Positions 10,959 through 20,964 of a DNA stretch of 64,000 bases are shown here, one piece after another; the first letter of the stretch is position 1; every line of letters begins with the position of its first letter. This stretch comes from Megalonaias nervosa (Eukaryota > Mollusca > Bivalvia > Unionida > Unionidae), in NCBI GenBank assembly GCA_016617855.1, contig JAECUM010096282.1:1-64000 (forward strand). Direction: 5' to 3'. The translations under genes were made by a program, and so were the position numbers. The notes below the pieces were generated by a model. It did not search any database and was not told where the DNA came from. It was given only the letters and a program-made list of their open reading frames with translations.

Positions 10959-11444
10959 TCAATCAAGTTCCTTTCCAAGCCCGAATTTATATTTTGCTCC
11001 AATAAAACCCTGCACCAACTTTCGGTCAACCCGTTCTCGTAGCTTGTGAAGCAGGGCGTTTGCAGGTTTCATATCACGAAGTTCGTCCAACATTACTTTA
11101 TCACAGTCTGATTTTGAGTTCTCTATACGAACGTTATCAGGACGTTCTCTATCACGATAGCAGATATCATGACGCACTGCTATCTCATCAACTTGATTGT
11201 AAGGTTCTTGTCCTGGTAATGGATTATCGTTTTCATCTAGTTGTTGATCTAATGGATTATAAGGCCCAGTATATTTGTGACCTGACAATGTCCAACCGCC
11301 TTTTGGTTTCGGCAGTTTGCCAATTACTTTATGTATGGCTATGCCTGTTCCTATTATTTCTCTGTTGTTACATTGTTGACAGTACGTGACAATTTTATTT
11401 TGCTGAAGACATAAATCTCTGCAAGAATCGCACTTGCATATCAT
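10959..11444 (-). CDS. Phospholipase A2-like virion protein
   Basis: A 161-residue open frame. Residues 1-25 have two CxxC pairs (CDSC and CQQC), a possible zinc ribbon. Residues 58-66 (YTGPYNPLD) match the calcium-loop region, and residues 91-98 (RHDICYRD) match the His-Asp active site, of the phospholipase A2-like domains seen in parvovirus capsids and some adintoviruses. There it helps particles leave endosomes. The ORF is intact. The integrase follows in the same frame after three stops, so a once-fused protein is possible. Confidence 0.75.
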   Translation of the reverse strand: MICKCDSCRDLCLQQNKIVTYCQQCNNREIIGTGIAIHKVIGKLPKPKGGWTLSGHKYTGPYNPLDQQLDENDNPLPGQEPYNQVDEIAVRHDICYRDRERPDNVRIENSKSDCDKVMLDELRDMKPANALLHKLRERVDRKLVQGFIGAKYKFGLGKELD

Positions 11445-11450
11445 TATTTA

Positions 11451-11645
11451 TCAAGCGTCTACTAAAATAACGTCCCTGACAACGTCAGAGCATCCAGCTC
11501 CATGCAATTTCCTCAAAAACATACTTTTTCTTTTTCCACAGATTGCGCAAATGCTTTTTAGCATCATCCTGTTGTTCTTTGTTTTTTCTGTTGTTTCATT
11601 GATATTTTCTGTTTTAGCTTTACATTTGAGACAATATGTTGACAT
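11451..11645 (-). CDS. Small zinc-ribbon protein (DUF5679-like)
   Basis: A 64-residue intact ORF. Two Cys pairs (YCLKCK at 4-9 and CAICGK at 33-38) and the basic segment between them resemble the small cysteine proteins common in Polintons and adintoviruses, compared by some authors with adenovirus core protein X. A TTTTATCTAA motif lies about 14-23 bp upstream of its ATG. The next gene starts 7 bp downstream. Confidence 0.6.
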   Translation of the reverse strand: MSTYCLKCKAKTENINETTEKTKNNRMMLKSICAICGKRKSMFLRKLHGAGCSDVVRDVILVDA

Positions 11646-11785
11646 TATATATTTGTAATTTAGATAAAATTAATTGCAAGCTCTACAAAAATTAATTGCA
11701 ATCTCAACATTGGCGCGAGAAGGATGCTTGTCAAACTGTAAAATAAATTTTAAAAAATTGATACCCAATCCAGAGGCAGAGTTCT

Positions 11786-12131
11786 TCAGACTCGCGGCAT
11801 TTGTTTAATGAACATCACGCAATAATATCCACAAGCTGATGTTCCAATAGGCTGAAGTTGATCGGACGAATAATTTATTACTTTATAATTTTTGTTTATA
11901 TATATTTTTTATTGCGTCACTTGGTGGAATTCCAAATGAGTCAAAATAATTGTTATTACAAACAGCTACCCAATGCGTGCCAGATCTGTCGTTGAAATCT
12001 TGTATATTTATCACACACGATCCCCCAGCTGGTACAGCGCTAAGTTCATCTTTGGAATAAACTCCGTGGAAATTTTTTGTTTCTTTTAGCTTATCAAGTA
12101 TATCAAAGTTACTTAACGCAGGAGATTGCAT
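11786..12131 (-). pseudogene. Adenovirus-type maturation cysteine protease
   Basis: This enzyme matures capsid proteins. The upstream part has GTHWVAVCNNNYFDSFGIPP (catalytic His, then the Asp/Asn region, near 11930-11985). The part with the catalytic Cys (SACGYYCVMF, near 11810-11840) is in another frame after a frameshift near 11880. The start at 12131 is the ATG closest to the conserved region; the frame is open further upstream. It partly overlaps no other gene and is followed by a spacer of about 140 bp. Confidence 0.85.
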
Positions 12132-12160
12132 CTCTAGAGGTTTCAACGTCGCAGGAGATT

Positions 12161-12382
12161 TTATCTCCTTGTGCCAGGCAATGTTAATCCTCGTCCTATT
12201 CCCAGTAGATTTGGCAGTAGACTTCCCGCTACTCCCGCCAGTGATGGTCCTATAAATCCACCTTTGGTTGTTCGTCGCGATCGCGTCTTTGTTTTCGTTG
12301 TCTTTCTGTTTGCTGTTTTTCGTCGTAGCATTATATTTATCAGTCCACATAAAATTAAACTTCTATCATCATCGACATTCAT
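12161..12382 (-). CDS. Small basic Gly-Gly-Phe virion protein
   Basis: A 73-codon ORF; an internal ATG at codon 18 (MLRRKTANRK) is the more likely start. A basic stretch (KTKTRSRRTTK) is followed by GGFIGPSLAGVAGSLLPNLL, a hydrophobic, possibly membrane-active helix. This layout is typical of the pVI/pX-like minor core proteins of Polintons. Its 5' end overlaps the stop of the next gene upstream by 4 bp. Confidence 0.6.
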   Translation of the reverse strand: MNVDDDRSLILCGLINIMLRRKTANRKTTKTKTRSRRTTKGGFIGPSLAGVAGSLLPNLLGIGRGLTLPGTRR

Positions 12383-12808
12383 ACAAAAATTTTCTTTATG
12401 CCACTGCCAACAATGCCATGACCGTGGACGATTCCATCGCCTGAGACTGCTTTTTTCGTTGCGCCAGATACTGCTCCAGACGCTGCTGCTAATCCTAATG
12501 TACCAAGTACTGGCAAAAGTTTTGGTATCAACGTTCTGGCCATTACAGATAGTGCCGGACCAAAGAATCCACCTTGTTTTGCCATCGCAGTTATTTGTGT
12601 GACACTTAAATTTAAAACAAAAGGTTTTCCGCGGTTATACTTATTTACTTGTTTTTTGGCTAACATTAATTTTGTTAAAGTACCCAAAACACCTAAGGTG
12701 TTAGGGTCGACTTTTAATGATACCTGCCGTTGTTTAGAAACAGCAGCTGCTAATTTTTTAACTTGACCATCAGTCAAATATATTTCTTTTACATATATTT
12801 TGTCATTA
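12379..12808 (-). pseudogene. Minor virion protein (pVI-like) with GGF helix
   Basis: The 132-codon frame has a DGQVKKLAAAVSK segment, a second repeat-like segment (LNLSVTQITAMAKQ) and then GGFFGPALSVMARTLIPKLL followed by an Ala/Gly-rich tail. This arrangement is common in Polinton and adintovirus minor capsid proteins. The frame has no ATG at its start. An ATG lies at about 12808 in another frame, so a small indel near the 5' end is likely. Confidence 0.6.
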
Positions 12809-12840
12809 TATACAAATTACAGATTAAACTTGAAGTTTTT

Positions 12841-14355
12841 TCAAACTTGTACTGTCATTTTATCTCCAACAGAATCAATCGTAATAGATCTGTCGCTGAT
12901 CACTAACGCGTACACGTACAACTGCGCTACTGGAACTGCTCCAAGTGTCCAGGTAATTTCAACATCAGCTGTTGAGTCGACTGCTCGCTCGCTATGTTTA
13001 CTAACATCAAAATAAAATATCGGATAAAGTGTACGAAATTCTTCTACCGATATCTGAGATCCGTCTCCAACATCCTGATATTTTTGCACTGCGTCGAGCA
13101 GGTACATGTAAGGTCGAGTAATATTTTTATTAGCGTCATCTGAAAAATTACATTCTATTGCTCGTTCTGGATATTGCTTTGAATTTAGTCTAGAATATAT
13201 TCGTCTAACATCAGCATTATCAAATATTGCATTATTTTGTTGTTGGTTACCACGTCGAGCTTGTTGCTGAAATACAACAAATAATTGCCTCGGCAGTTGT
13301 TCACTTGATGTTGTTGTAACTCGCCATGTGTAGTCGGTAGTGTTTGGAACCGCTGTTTGATATATTTTATGTTGCTGAAAATAAATTCTGTTTGTATGTT
13401 TGTCAAGTATACTGTTCTGACATTTTATTGATTGATGGTGTTATTCGGGGCATACACAGCGCATGTTTGTTTATGATAAACTGTACATCAGCTCCGCCTG
13501 ACCTAAACATGCAGTCGTTTTGTTCTGCTCGATCTAAAATAAGTGAATGTTTAACTCCACGAAATACTTTATTGTAATCGCGACAAAATCCAAATATTGT
13601 GCTTAACGGCAGCATCATTGTAATTTGACGTGATTCTGCTGAAAGTGCCTTTCTCTTAGCATAACCTTCATTGTAACGTGGATTTCTTACTCCAGTTGTG
13701 TTAAGAACTAAATCTAACATTGCAACGCCGTCTGCAGCTGCAGCTGGTGGTGCTATACCAAGATTATTACAAGCTGCAGTAAGTGAGACTCTTGTAGCAT
13801 TTGCATCAGCTGGTGCGGCTATACCCAAAGCAGTGGCATTAACAATAAGAAAATTTCTTACAATTACAACATCTGCAGCGGCATCAGCACCATGTACCAA
13901 AACACTTTTTGCAAAAAAGCTCACCTGATAAAGCTGTACCGATTCCAGTATCTTTAAACCACATCATATTAGTTGCAGTCGATCTGGAGTAATCGTCGGA
14001 AAACGAAGATTGTACTTGTAACTTGCAGGTAACTTGAAATATCCTCAACAGTTTGATTGGCCAGCTGATATCTGGCACTTTTAAATAAACACCAGCCATC
14101 ATTTATAAGAGCTACTTCTGCATTAGCCGCAATTGCGACAGGTGGATTAACTACTGTCATAATCTGGCCGCGAACTTCCAATATTGCTATGTGTGGCAGT
14201 AGAAATACATCTTCGTCTCGAGTATTAAATGTTCTGACACCAGTTTTATTTGGTTTATTAGAATTTTCGTCGAGATACTCAACATACTCAAATTCTGTTA
14301 CAGTGTCATCGATGTCATAAGTTTCTGCTAAATCGAAATAATTTTTAACAGACAT
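12841..14355 (-). pseudogene. mcp: Major capsid protein, double jelly-roll
   Basis: The hexon-type major capsid protein, about 505 codons. The N-terminus MSVKNYFDLAETYDIDDTV and the C-terminal segment YPIFYFDVSKHSER...VYALVISDRSI are typical of Polinton capsids. IFGFCRDYNKVFRGVKHSL (near 13560-13600) is the conserved middle. Four successive open pieces (13884-14355, 13403-13924, 13185-13406, 12841-13107) in changing frames show frameshifts near 13900, 13405 and between 13107 and 13190. The start at 14355 follows an AATTTTATATAATCTAAT leader. Confidence 0.9.
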
Positions 14356-14385
14356 TTTTTATTTATTAGATTATATAAAATTTTA

Positions 14386-14769
14386 TTATTGCGGCGCTGT
14401 TGCTTTAGATATTAACTTTTGTATAATCTGCTCGCCCTTTGGTGATAAAAGTTTTTTTGTTCTTGTTATCATAGCACGTTGAGTTTCTTTTGTTGGAGCG
14501 ATTTCTGATATAACTTGTTTGATTGTCGGTGGTTTCTCGCCTTTAATTTTATCAGTTATTTTTTGTCCCACTGCAGTTCCAGCAGCAGATGCAGCTCCAG
14601 TTGCAAAAGCTTTTGACGCGTCAAGTGGAATTGGTGCAACTTTATGCGCTATTCCCGGAACATTTTCAATAATTGTAGTAAATATATTTCCCAAAAATCC
14701 ACCAATAATTTTTCTTCTGCAAAATTTTTTTTGTTTCATTATATCTGAGGTTGTATAAAAATCAATCAC
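14386..14769 (-). CDS. Small GGF-type membrane-active minor virion protein
   Basis: Intact. The ATG at codon 11 (MKQKKFCRR, about 14739) is the best start, because the first codon of the open frame is GTG. A basic N-terminus leads into KIIGGFLGNIFTTI, then an Ala/Gly-rich stretch and a Lys-rich tail (KLLSPKGEQIIQKLISK). It lies between the two capsid genes, as minor virion proteins often do in Polintons. Its precise role is unknown. Confidence 0.55.
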   Translation of the reverse strand: MIDFYTTSDIMKQKKFCRRKIIGGFLGNIFTTIIENVPGIAHKVAPIPLDASKAFATGAASAAGTAVGQKITDKIKGEKPPTIKQVISEIAPTKETQRAMITRTKKLLSPKGEQIIQKLISKATAPQ

Positions 14770-15523
14770 GATGTGATTGTACGTAGGTGAAAATAGTAAG
14801 TAACAACCTCGTTATTCAGATTCATCTGTCGTCCAGATTGATCTGTCAACTGCATATTTATTGCTGTTATTTGATTTTCAACATTTAGCGGATAATAAAT
14901 AACTTGCCGCGGACTAATTTGCATGAGCGATCCCGGTGGAACATCTGGCGAAAAACTATATATCGTTTGTCCTTTACTACCCTGGGCTGAGTAAGATCCA
15001 GATGCAATGGAGCAATTTATTAATATTGTGTTTACATCAGTTATATTTACCGGCAGATCACTGTCATACGTTATAGTTTGTTCTTTGTTTAAACCCTATT
15101 GTTTGTGAGTAAATCCTATCAGCGACGCTATGCTTGTTGCTGATGAAAAATCTATTATCAAATTATTTTTTAATGTTATTCTGGAGCGTAATGTGTTATA
15201 ATTCGGTACCAGTTCAAAACTGTCTGAAACTCCTCCATTTTTCGTTATTAATTCGCGTATTGTCTTATTAAATCAGTTACGTTGTAGGCTTCCTGTGGAA
15301 TTTTTAATTTTACCCAAGCGCCAGAATTAAACATAAATTCATCGTTTACTCCAGTTTTTACGTTAGCCATGGAATGCCAACATGTTCATGAAATTAGTCC
15401 AATTTCATACTGTTTTTCAGTATCAAGTTGTATTGGCAGAATATAATTTACTGAAAAATTTGCGCTATCTTTAGCTTTAGCTATCGCGGCCGTACTAGAG
15501 TCTAGTAATAATGTTGTTGACAT
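14766..15523 (-). pseudogene. Penton-like minor capsid protein, single jelly-roll
   Basis: The N-terminus (MSTTLLLDSSTAAIAKAKDS) and the following YILPIQLDTEKQYEIGLI are characteristic of the Polinton penton protein. Later pieces such as SGAWVKLKIPQEAYNVTDLI and YYPLNVENQITAIHMQLTDQ support it. The gene is broken by a TGA near 15391, a frameshift near 15263 and a stop near 15102, so no long open frame remains. The ATG at 15521-15523 follows TTTTATATAA. The TGA at 14766-14768 overlaps the next open frame by a few bases. Confidence 0.85.
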
Positions 15524-15615
15524 TTTTTTATATAAAATTGTTATATTAAATCATTATGCAAAATTAACATTTACAGAATTGACATTTATAAAATTGACAT
15601 TTACAAAGTTGACAT

Positions 15616-17100
15616 TTATAAAATTAAGTCGCGATGTAAAGTTTCGCACTCGTCAGATGTTAACAAATTTTCCGATCTTAAATGATCAAGTATATCAATA
15701 ATTTCACTGTCAATTTCAGCGCCAACATTCCCAGCTTCTTTTGACGATATCAGCAGCATTAATCTGCCAATCATTTTGGCAGTTGATGTAAATACCTTTA
15801 CACCTGTTCCAGATCTTTTACTCGTGCGAATATTCTCATTAAGTTCAAATTCGTCATAAAATTTTGCATATTCGGATTTTCCAAACCTAAATATTTTCGC
15901 CGTAGATATTAAATTATTAGCAATAACACCATTTCTAGCTTGTTTAAAAAATATTTTAAGATCTTCTCCTTTAGCTTCGTCAATTTTATCATAAGCTTTC
16001 GTTCCATTTTCATAAATATCATCTAATTTTTTAATAAAATCATCATAATCATTGTGTGACCATTTACCAATACTATCAACTTCTTTAACATTATTTTCTT
16101 TCATAAAAGTATCGTATTCGAATTTTGTTATTTTATCTGATGTCATTTTTTTAATGTTCTCTTTACTTTCAGTTTCCGCAGGTAATACAACTGGTATACT
16201 TTTTTGTTTTTTAGCATCTGTTATGCGATTTTTATCATTTATATCAAATTTTCTATAAAAACCCCAACCTTTACCAACCCTGTGTATCTATTTTCAGTAG
16301 CTGTTATTTGAAATACTCTAGCAATAGTACCAGCTCTAATATTATCAGAGAGTTGCGACATATGTTCTTCTTCAAAAGTTGTTTCTAATTCAGCATTAGA
16401 CGTATGGCCATCTTTCATTATTTCATTTAAATCATTAATAAGCTTATCATACCTTTCTTTCGGCCAAGTTTTTAATTTATCAATATCTTTAATATTATTT
16501 TCTTCTATAAAAGTATTGTATTCGGATTTTTTTATTTTACCATGTGCTTTTTCTCGATAAAATCGTCTTTTTTCGTCAACGTTTAAAAACCTTACTATTA
16601 ACTCTCCAATTTTTTCTTGTTCTTTTTCAATATCCTCTAATTTTTCTGATAATTTTCCCAAAACAGTCCTAATTTCATGTGAAGTTAATTCTGCTAATTT
16701 TTGTTCAAATAAAATTGGATTATTGATCAGCCGATTTAGTTCATTTCGTCTAGCAACAGGATCAGCAATATTTGCTACAACAGCCTCAGCTAATCTTCTT
16801 CTTTCCTCATCAGATCTAGCAACAATTTTTGCGGCAGCTGCTTCTTGTTGTTCTTTAACCAATCCGATTAAACCTTTTTCATGTAGTCGCTTAAGTTCTT
16901 CTTCTGACAGCGGTTTAGTTTCAGGTTGTTTTCCATGTAGTGCCTCAGTAACTGGTTTGAGAATCGTAGCTGTTGCTTCTGCAACAGTTATTTGTCCACG
17001 TCGTGCTTGCTGTACTCGCTGCTTAAATGCTGCTTGAGATTGAGCAAGTTTTGTTTAGATCTTCTATATGTTTTCTGTATTTTGCTCGTTTATCCGTTTT
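15616..17100 (-). pseudogene. Coiled-coil protein with a duplicated domain
   Basis: Two open pieces (16239-16862, itself open further upstream; 15616-16146) and a short N-terminal piece near 17100 are in shifting frames. The upstream half is Glu/Lys/Arg-rich and probably coiled coil (EEERRLAEAV-type heptads, KLEDIEKEQEKIGEL). A module of about 45 residues appears twice: SEYNTFIEENNIKDIDKL (near 16500) and FEYDTFMKENNVKEVDSI (near 16110), each followed by a Trp and an (N/K)DL/KLDDI-type helix. A frameshift lies near 17055 and a break between 16239 and 16146. No named family is recognised; a virion or scaffold role is inferred only from position. Confidence 0.5.
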
Positions 17101-17196
17101 ATTATATATAAATTTTATAAAAATTTAAGAAGTGGAAGACATCTTACTGCAGATAATTTTCAATACAACAACGAAACATTTTAGTTGGATTATGTG

Positions 17197-17836
17197 TTAG
17201 TTTTTCAAATAAGAAAAGTTATATTTAACCGCTGTCGCTTTATGATAAAGTTCGATAAATTTATCTTTTGTTACGTCACCACATTGCTCGTTTGCAATAT
17301 TTCTAACGTCAACATTGTCCAGTCCAGGAAATAATATAAAACAACCAGTATTTCGTCTGATAAATCTGTCAACATTATAAAAACCTTGGGCTAAATAAAC
17401 AGAATTACATTTCTTATTATGTGACAGTGAAAAATATGATCTTATTTTATTCATCTCTTCATTATTTAGCGGAATATCGTCAAAAACTACTATCTTATGC
17501 TCGGACGAATCAAGTTGATTAACTGGAACAAGTTCTTCTGGTTGTTTGATAATAAAAAAAATCTTCACCAGCATCAAGATCATCACGAAGTTTGTTATTA
17601 TATTCGCTAAGTAGCTCGTACTTATCTTGCTGTGGATTAATTGTATAAATATAAACTCGATCGTAGTTAAAATTATTGCCCAGCAGTAAATTCATAAGCA
17701 AATTTGTTTTTCCCGATCCAGTTCGTCCAACAATAAGATAATGACAATCTGGAAGTTCATTGTTATGTTTATGTTTTACCAACCGCTCTGTATCAAAATT
17801 TAATATTGGTGACGACGTTGTCGTTAACTTTGCCAT
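17197..17836 (-). pseudogene. FtsK/HerA-type genome-packaging ATPase
   Basis: The packaging motor. Walker A is GRTGSGKT (near 17700-17725) and Walker B is IVVFDDIP (near 17475-17495); a conserved NSVYLAQGFYNVDRF follows. Two open pieces (17519-17863 and 17197-17586) in different frames show one frameshift near 17560. The ATG at 17836 (MAKLTTT) is favoured over the upstream one because it leaves a short TATA-containing spacer before the fibre-like gene on the other strand. Confidence 0.88.
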
Positions 17837-17873
17837 TGTTGTTATATAAAATTTGTCTGACAATAAATAAATA
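17837..17873. promoter_or_regulatory. Divergent promoter-like spacer
   Basis: A 37-bp spacer between the ATPase (minus) and fibre-like (plus) starts. It contains TTATATAAAATT, nearly palindromic, so it presents a TATA-like box to both strands. Confidence 0.4.
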
Positions 17874-19132
17874 ATGAACTATTATGCAAAATTTGGAACA
17901 AGATTAGGAGATTCATCAGCTACAATGACAAACGGCAACATTGATTTATCAGGTTACCTAAAAAAAACTGGCGACACAATGACAGGAAACCTGTCTATGT
18001 CAAATCAACGAGTACTAGGTTTAGAAACAGATTTTCCGCCAATAAATGTTAATACACAAACTGTTAGTTATGCACAACTAAAATCCGTCGACGGTAATAA
18101 ACTAGATAAATCTGGCGGAACTTTAAGCGGCAACTTAGATATGTCAGGGAAAAAATATAAATTTGGAGATTGGATATCCACTAGCAAACTTAGATCAAAC
18201 ACAAGCGGTAAGTTATTTACAGTTGAAATACGTGGATGATAACAAACTTGATAAAATCGGTAGAACGGTTACAGATAATATTAACATGTCTAGTAAAAAA
18301 AATATTGGGTTAGAAATTGTATATCCGCCAGAAAACTTAAATCAAACACAAGCTGTAAGTTATGCACAACTAAAATCTGTTGACGATAATAAACTTAACA
18401 AAGCCGGTGACACAGTGGGAGGTAACCTGATAATGAGTAATAACTCAAAAATAACTGGATTACCAATAACCTCACCACCAGCTAATGATACTGATGCTAT
18501 TAGTTATGCCCAGCTAAAAGGAGCGCTAAACCAATATTTTAAACAATCCGGCGGAGAAATGAAAGGAAATATAAACATGAAAAACAAAAAAATAACTACG
18601 ACATATGTTCCAGTTGACCCTAATGATCTGATAAATAAAGTGTATGTTGATAGTCTGTCTAGTGGTATAAAACGAACTAAAAACAATGTTGGGTATATTC
18701 CAACACTTTTAAAGCAACTGACAACCGAGTTGGGTTTGAGGTAAGCGCATCAACATATTATCCCGAATATTATCCTTATTACGCTTTCTCTGATAGACAC
18801 GAGTGGACGACCAACGGAGAAGTTGAAAATTTTTGGATTAAAATTAAATGTCCTACTGAAGTTGCTATTTGGAAATTTCATTTGCGAGGCAGATTAAACT
18901 CTAGTGTTGGTCAAATTTATAATTGGCAATTGGAAGGATCAAATAATGAGATTGTTTGGACAACATTATATAGTACAACAGACACTTATATTACAACAGC
19001 ACAATATTTTACAGTCCCGACAGAAAACACTGTTGACAAGTACTTATATTTCGAGTTAATGTTTTTGCTGCTGAACATCCATTTCCAGGACTAACAGCAT
19101 TTAAAATATATACACTTGATGATCAGATATGA
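17874..19132 (+). pseudogene. Phage-tail-fibre-like repeat protein with discoidin-like tail
   Basis: The N-terminal two thirds contain five repeats of about 45 residues of the type KTGDTMTGNLSMSN, each followed by a PP-containing turn and VSYAQLKSVDDNKL. This is the pattern of phage tail fibres and collar proteins. The C-terminal part (IYNWQLEGSNNEIVWTTLYS, near 18920-18980) resembles a discoidin/F5-8C-like sugar-binding fold. Frameshifts near 18175, 18715 and 19060 split it into four pieces. It is inferred to be a receptor-binding fibre of the virion, by analogy. It is the first plus-strand gene after the ATPase. Confidence 0.7.
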
Positions 19133-19168
19133 TCATTGTGAACAAATTTAATCTAATGCTATAAAATA

Positions 19169-20458
19169 ATGTCGGAACCACCAATTATAACTGTTGCTAG
19201 AGAATTTTATGATAATATTTTTAACCCAGAAAAATATGTTTGGGACGCATCATTAAAGGCATGTGCGATAAATACAATGAAAAATTTTAAAATTCCAATG
19301 ATAAATTCTCCATTATTGGAAGGAGAAAAAAATTTTGCTCGTGTTATACATATGCGAAGACCACAACTGAGAGAAGCATTAGGAAACTTTGATATTATAA
19401 GCGGATACTGTCATCCTGATGATTGTCTGGAAGAACAAAAACAAGTTGAAATCCTGTCAAAAACAATATTGCTCGAGCTTGATTCTGGAAATATAAATTT
19501 GATAATTAAATCAGGTTTATTAAAAGCACGAGTAACGCAGGTGGAAAAACAAATGAACGATACCTATGATCGTCTCGATAAACTATCAGAATCTAGGATA
19601 ATAGGAATAAAAAGAAACAGGAAGTTATATAGTAGTTTTTCAAAACGAAACAGTTTTAAGCATCTCGGCATGTACTACCACGACAAAGAAACCCTAATTA
19701 AAATCGTTACTATGACACCAGACACGGAGTTACTTATTAAAGCGTACTCAAACGCAATTTTGCCAATGATACGTAAAAAAGACCCAGAATTTGATCAGAT
19801 TATTATTAATAGGTCTCTAAAAATAATCAAAGATTTTGACAACGAAATTAATGATCTTGGTGATATTGAGCGAGAAAAGTTTTTTGATAAAGTCAGCCAA
19901 ACAAATTTGGAAGTAAAAATTGATTCTTATTACGACATAAGTGAAGAAGATGATATTCCATTTCCATCATTTCAGCTCTCTAGACAATTGTCATTACGAA
20001 ATTATTACAATGAAATCGAGAAAATACTCACAAAACCATATGAAAAATTAATGTTAAAAGTAGCTTCTGCTATTGGTCTGCTAACAATTGAATTAAAATC
20101 ACTCAAAAAATTAATGCTAGCAAATTTCGTTGTCGCATATGCAATTATCAGACAACATCTTGTTCTAAAAAAATTTACGTTAAATCAGATAAGCTTGGTA
20201 TTAAGGTATATTGATGAAACAGAAAGCGATTACAGTAATTTGGTGAATGAGACAGATTTGTATGAACTTGAAGTAGGAAATACTTTTGACTCATACACTT
20301 GGTTAAAGAAAAATGAGGTACTAACAGATGAACGATATAAGGATACTTCGTCAGATGTTTATGACAAATACAGAATTTTTATAGCTGATCCTAACAATAA
20401 TAAATTTCGTGATTTTCTTGATTCAATTGCTGGTACCAGAACTTTTGTTTTTGTATAA
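19169..20458 (+). CDS. Intact 429-residue protein of unknown function
   Basis: An uninterrupted ORF, unlike most neighbours. It is rich in Lys, Glu, Asp and Ile. Residues about 117-145 (LLKARVTQVEKQMNDTYDRL) look coiled coil. Residues about 300-345 (KVASAIGLLTIELKSLKKLM and on) are hydrophobic, possibly amphipathic helices. It has no Walker, zinc or protease motif and no signal peptide. ATAAAATA precedes the ATG and the next gene starts 11 bp after the stop. The function is not recognised; its place next to fibre and membrane genes suggests a virion or host-interaction role, by inference only. Confidence 0.7.
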   Translation: MSEPPIITVAREFYDNIFNPEKYVWDASLKACAINTMKNFKIPMINSPLLEGEKNFARVIHMRRPQLREALGNFDIISGYCHPDDCLEEQKQVEILSKTILLELDSGNINLIIKSGLLKARVTQVEKQMNDTYDRLDKLSESRIIGIKRNRKLYSSFSKRNSFKHLGMYYHDKETLIKIVTMTPDTELLIKAYSNAILPMIRKKDPEFDQIIINRSLKIIKDFDNEINDLGDIEREKFFDKVSQTNLEVKIDSYYDISEEDDIPFPSFQLSRQLSLRNYYNEIEKILTKPYEKLMLKVASAIGLLTIELKSLKKLMLANFVVAYAIIRQHLVLKKFTLNQISLVLRYIDETESDYSNLVNETDLYELEVGNTFDSYTWLKKNEVLTDERYKDTSSDVYDKYRIFIADPNNNKFRDFLDSIAGTRTFVFV

Positions 20459-20469
20459 AATATTGTATA

Positions 20470-20960
20470 ATGAAAAAACACATCATCGATTTCAATCATA
20501 TTTCAGAAAAAATTCCAAAACATGATGTTGACTCACTAGTACAATATTATAAATTTTATCATAAAAACCTCTGGTGTGTAAAAGAATGTTATAAATACTA
20601 CCGTAGAATACTTCGAGTAATATCATATTTGCCATTGTTAATGACTAGCTCTGGTATAATCTCAAGTGGAGCATTATTAAATCCGTTTTTGTTAATCACA
20701 TCTGGTGTCGGTGTCTCTCTTTCAACAGCATGTAAAAAGATTGAACCCAAACTTGAAACAAACAAATTTCTTGTAAAACAGCAAGTATCACCTACAAAAA
20801 ATTACTTGATCAGATACGATCTTACTTGCGAGGTGTAAAATACGATATGGACGATTTAATACGCGAGTTTCGTATTACTGACAGCATGTTAACAGATATC
20901 CTACCAATGAGAGTCAGCAGGTATGAAAAAGATTATCATAAAATATGGTTTCAACAGTAG
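20470..20960 (+). pseudogene. Small membrane protein of Polinton type, frameshifted
   Basis: The first 122 codons are open to 20838. Residues 49-87 are hydrophobic (ISYLPLLMTSSGIISSGALL and on) with Gly/Ser and a central NP, consistent with a helical hairpin in the membrane. A frameshift near 20785 moves the conserved C-terminal part (DDLIREFRITDSMLTDILP) into another frame that ends at TAG 20958-20960. Short two-helix membrane proteins with an acidic helical tail are common near Polinton ends. The role is unknown. It converges on the gene at 20965-21242 with 4 bp between the stops. Confidence 0.6.
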
Positions 20961-20964
20961 ATGT

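Noticed and set aside
11060..11389. Plus-strand 109-codon ORF
   Set aside because: Shadow of the PLA2-like gene on the minus strand.
13698..13928. Plus-strand Ala-rich ORF
   Set aside because: Shadow of the capsid gene on the minus strand.
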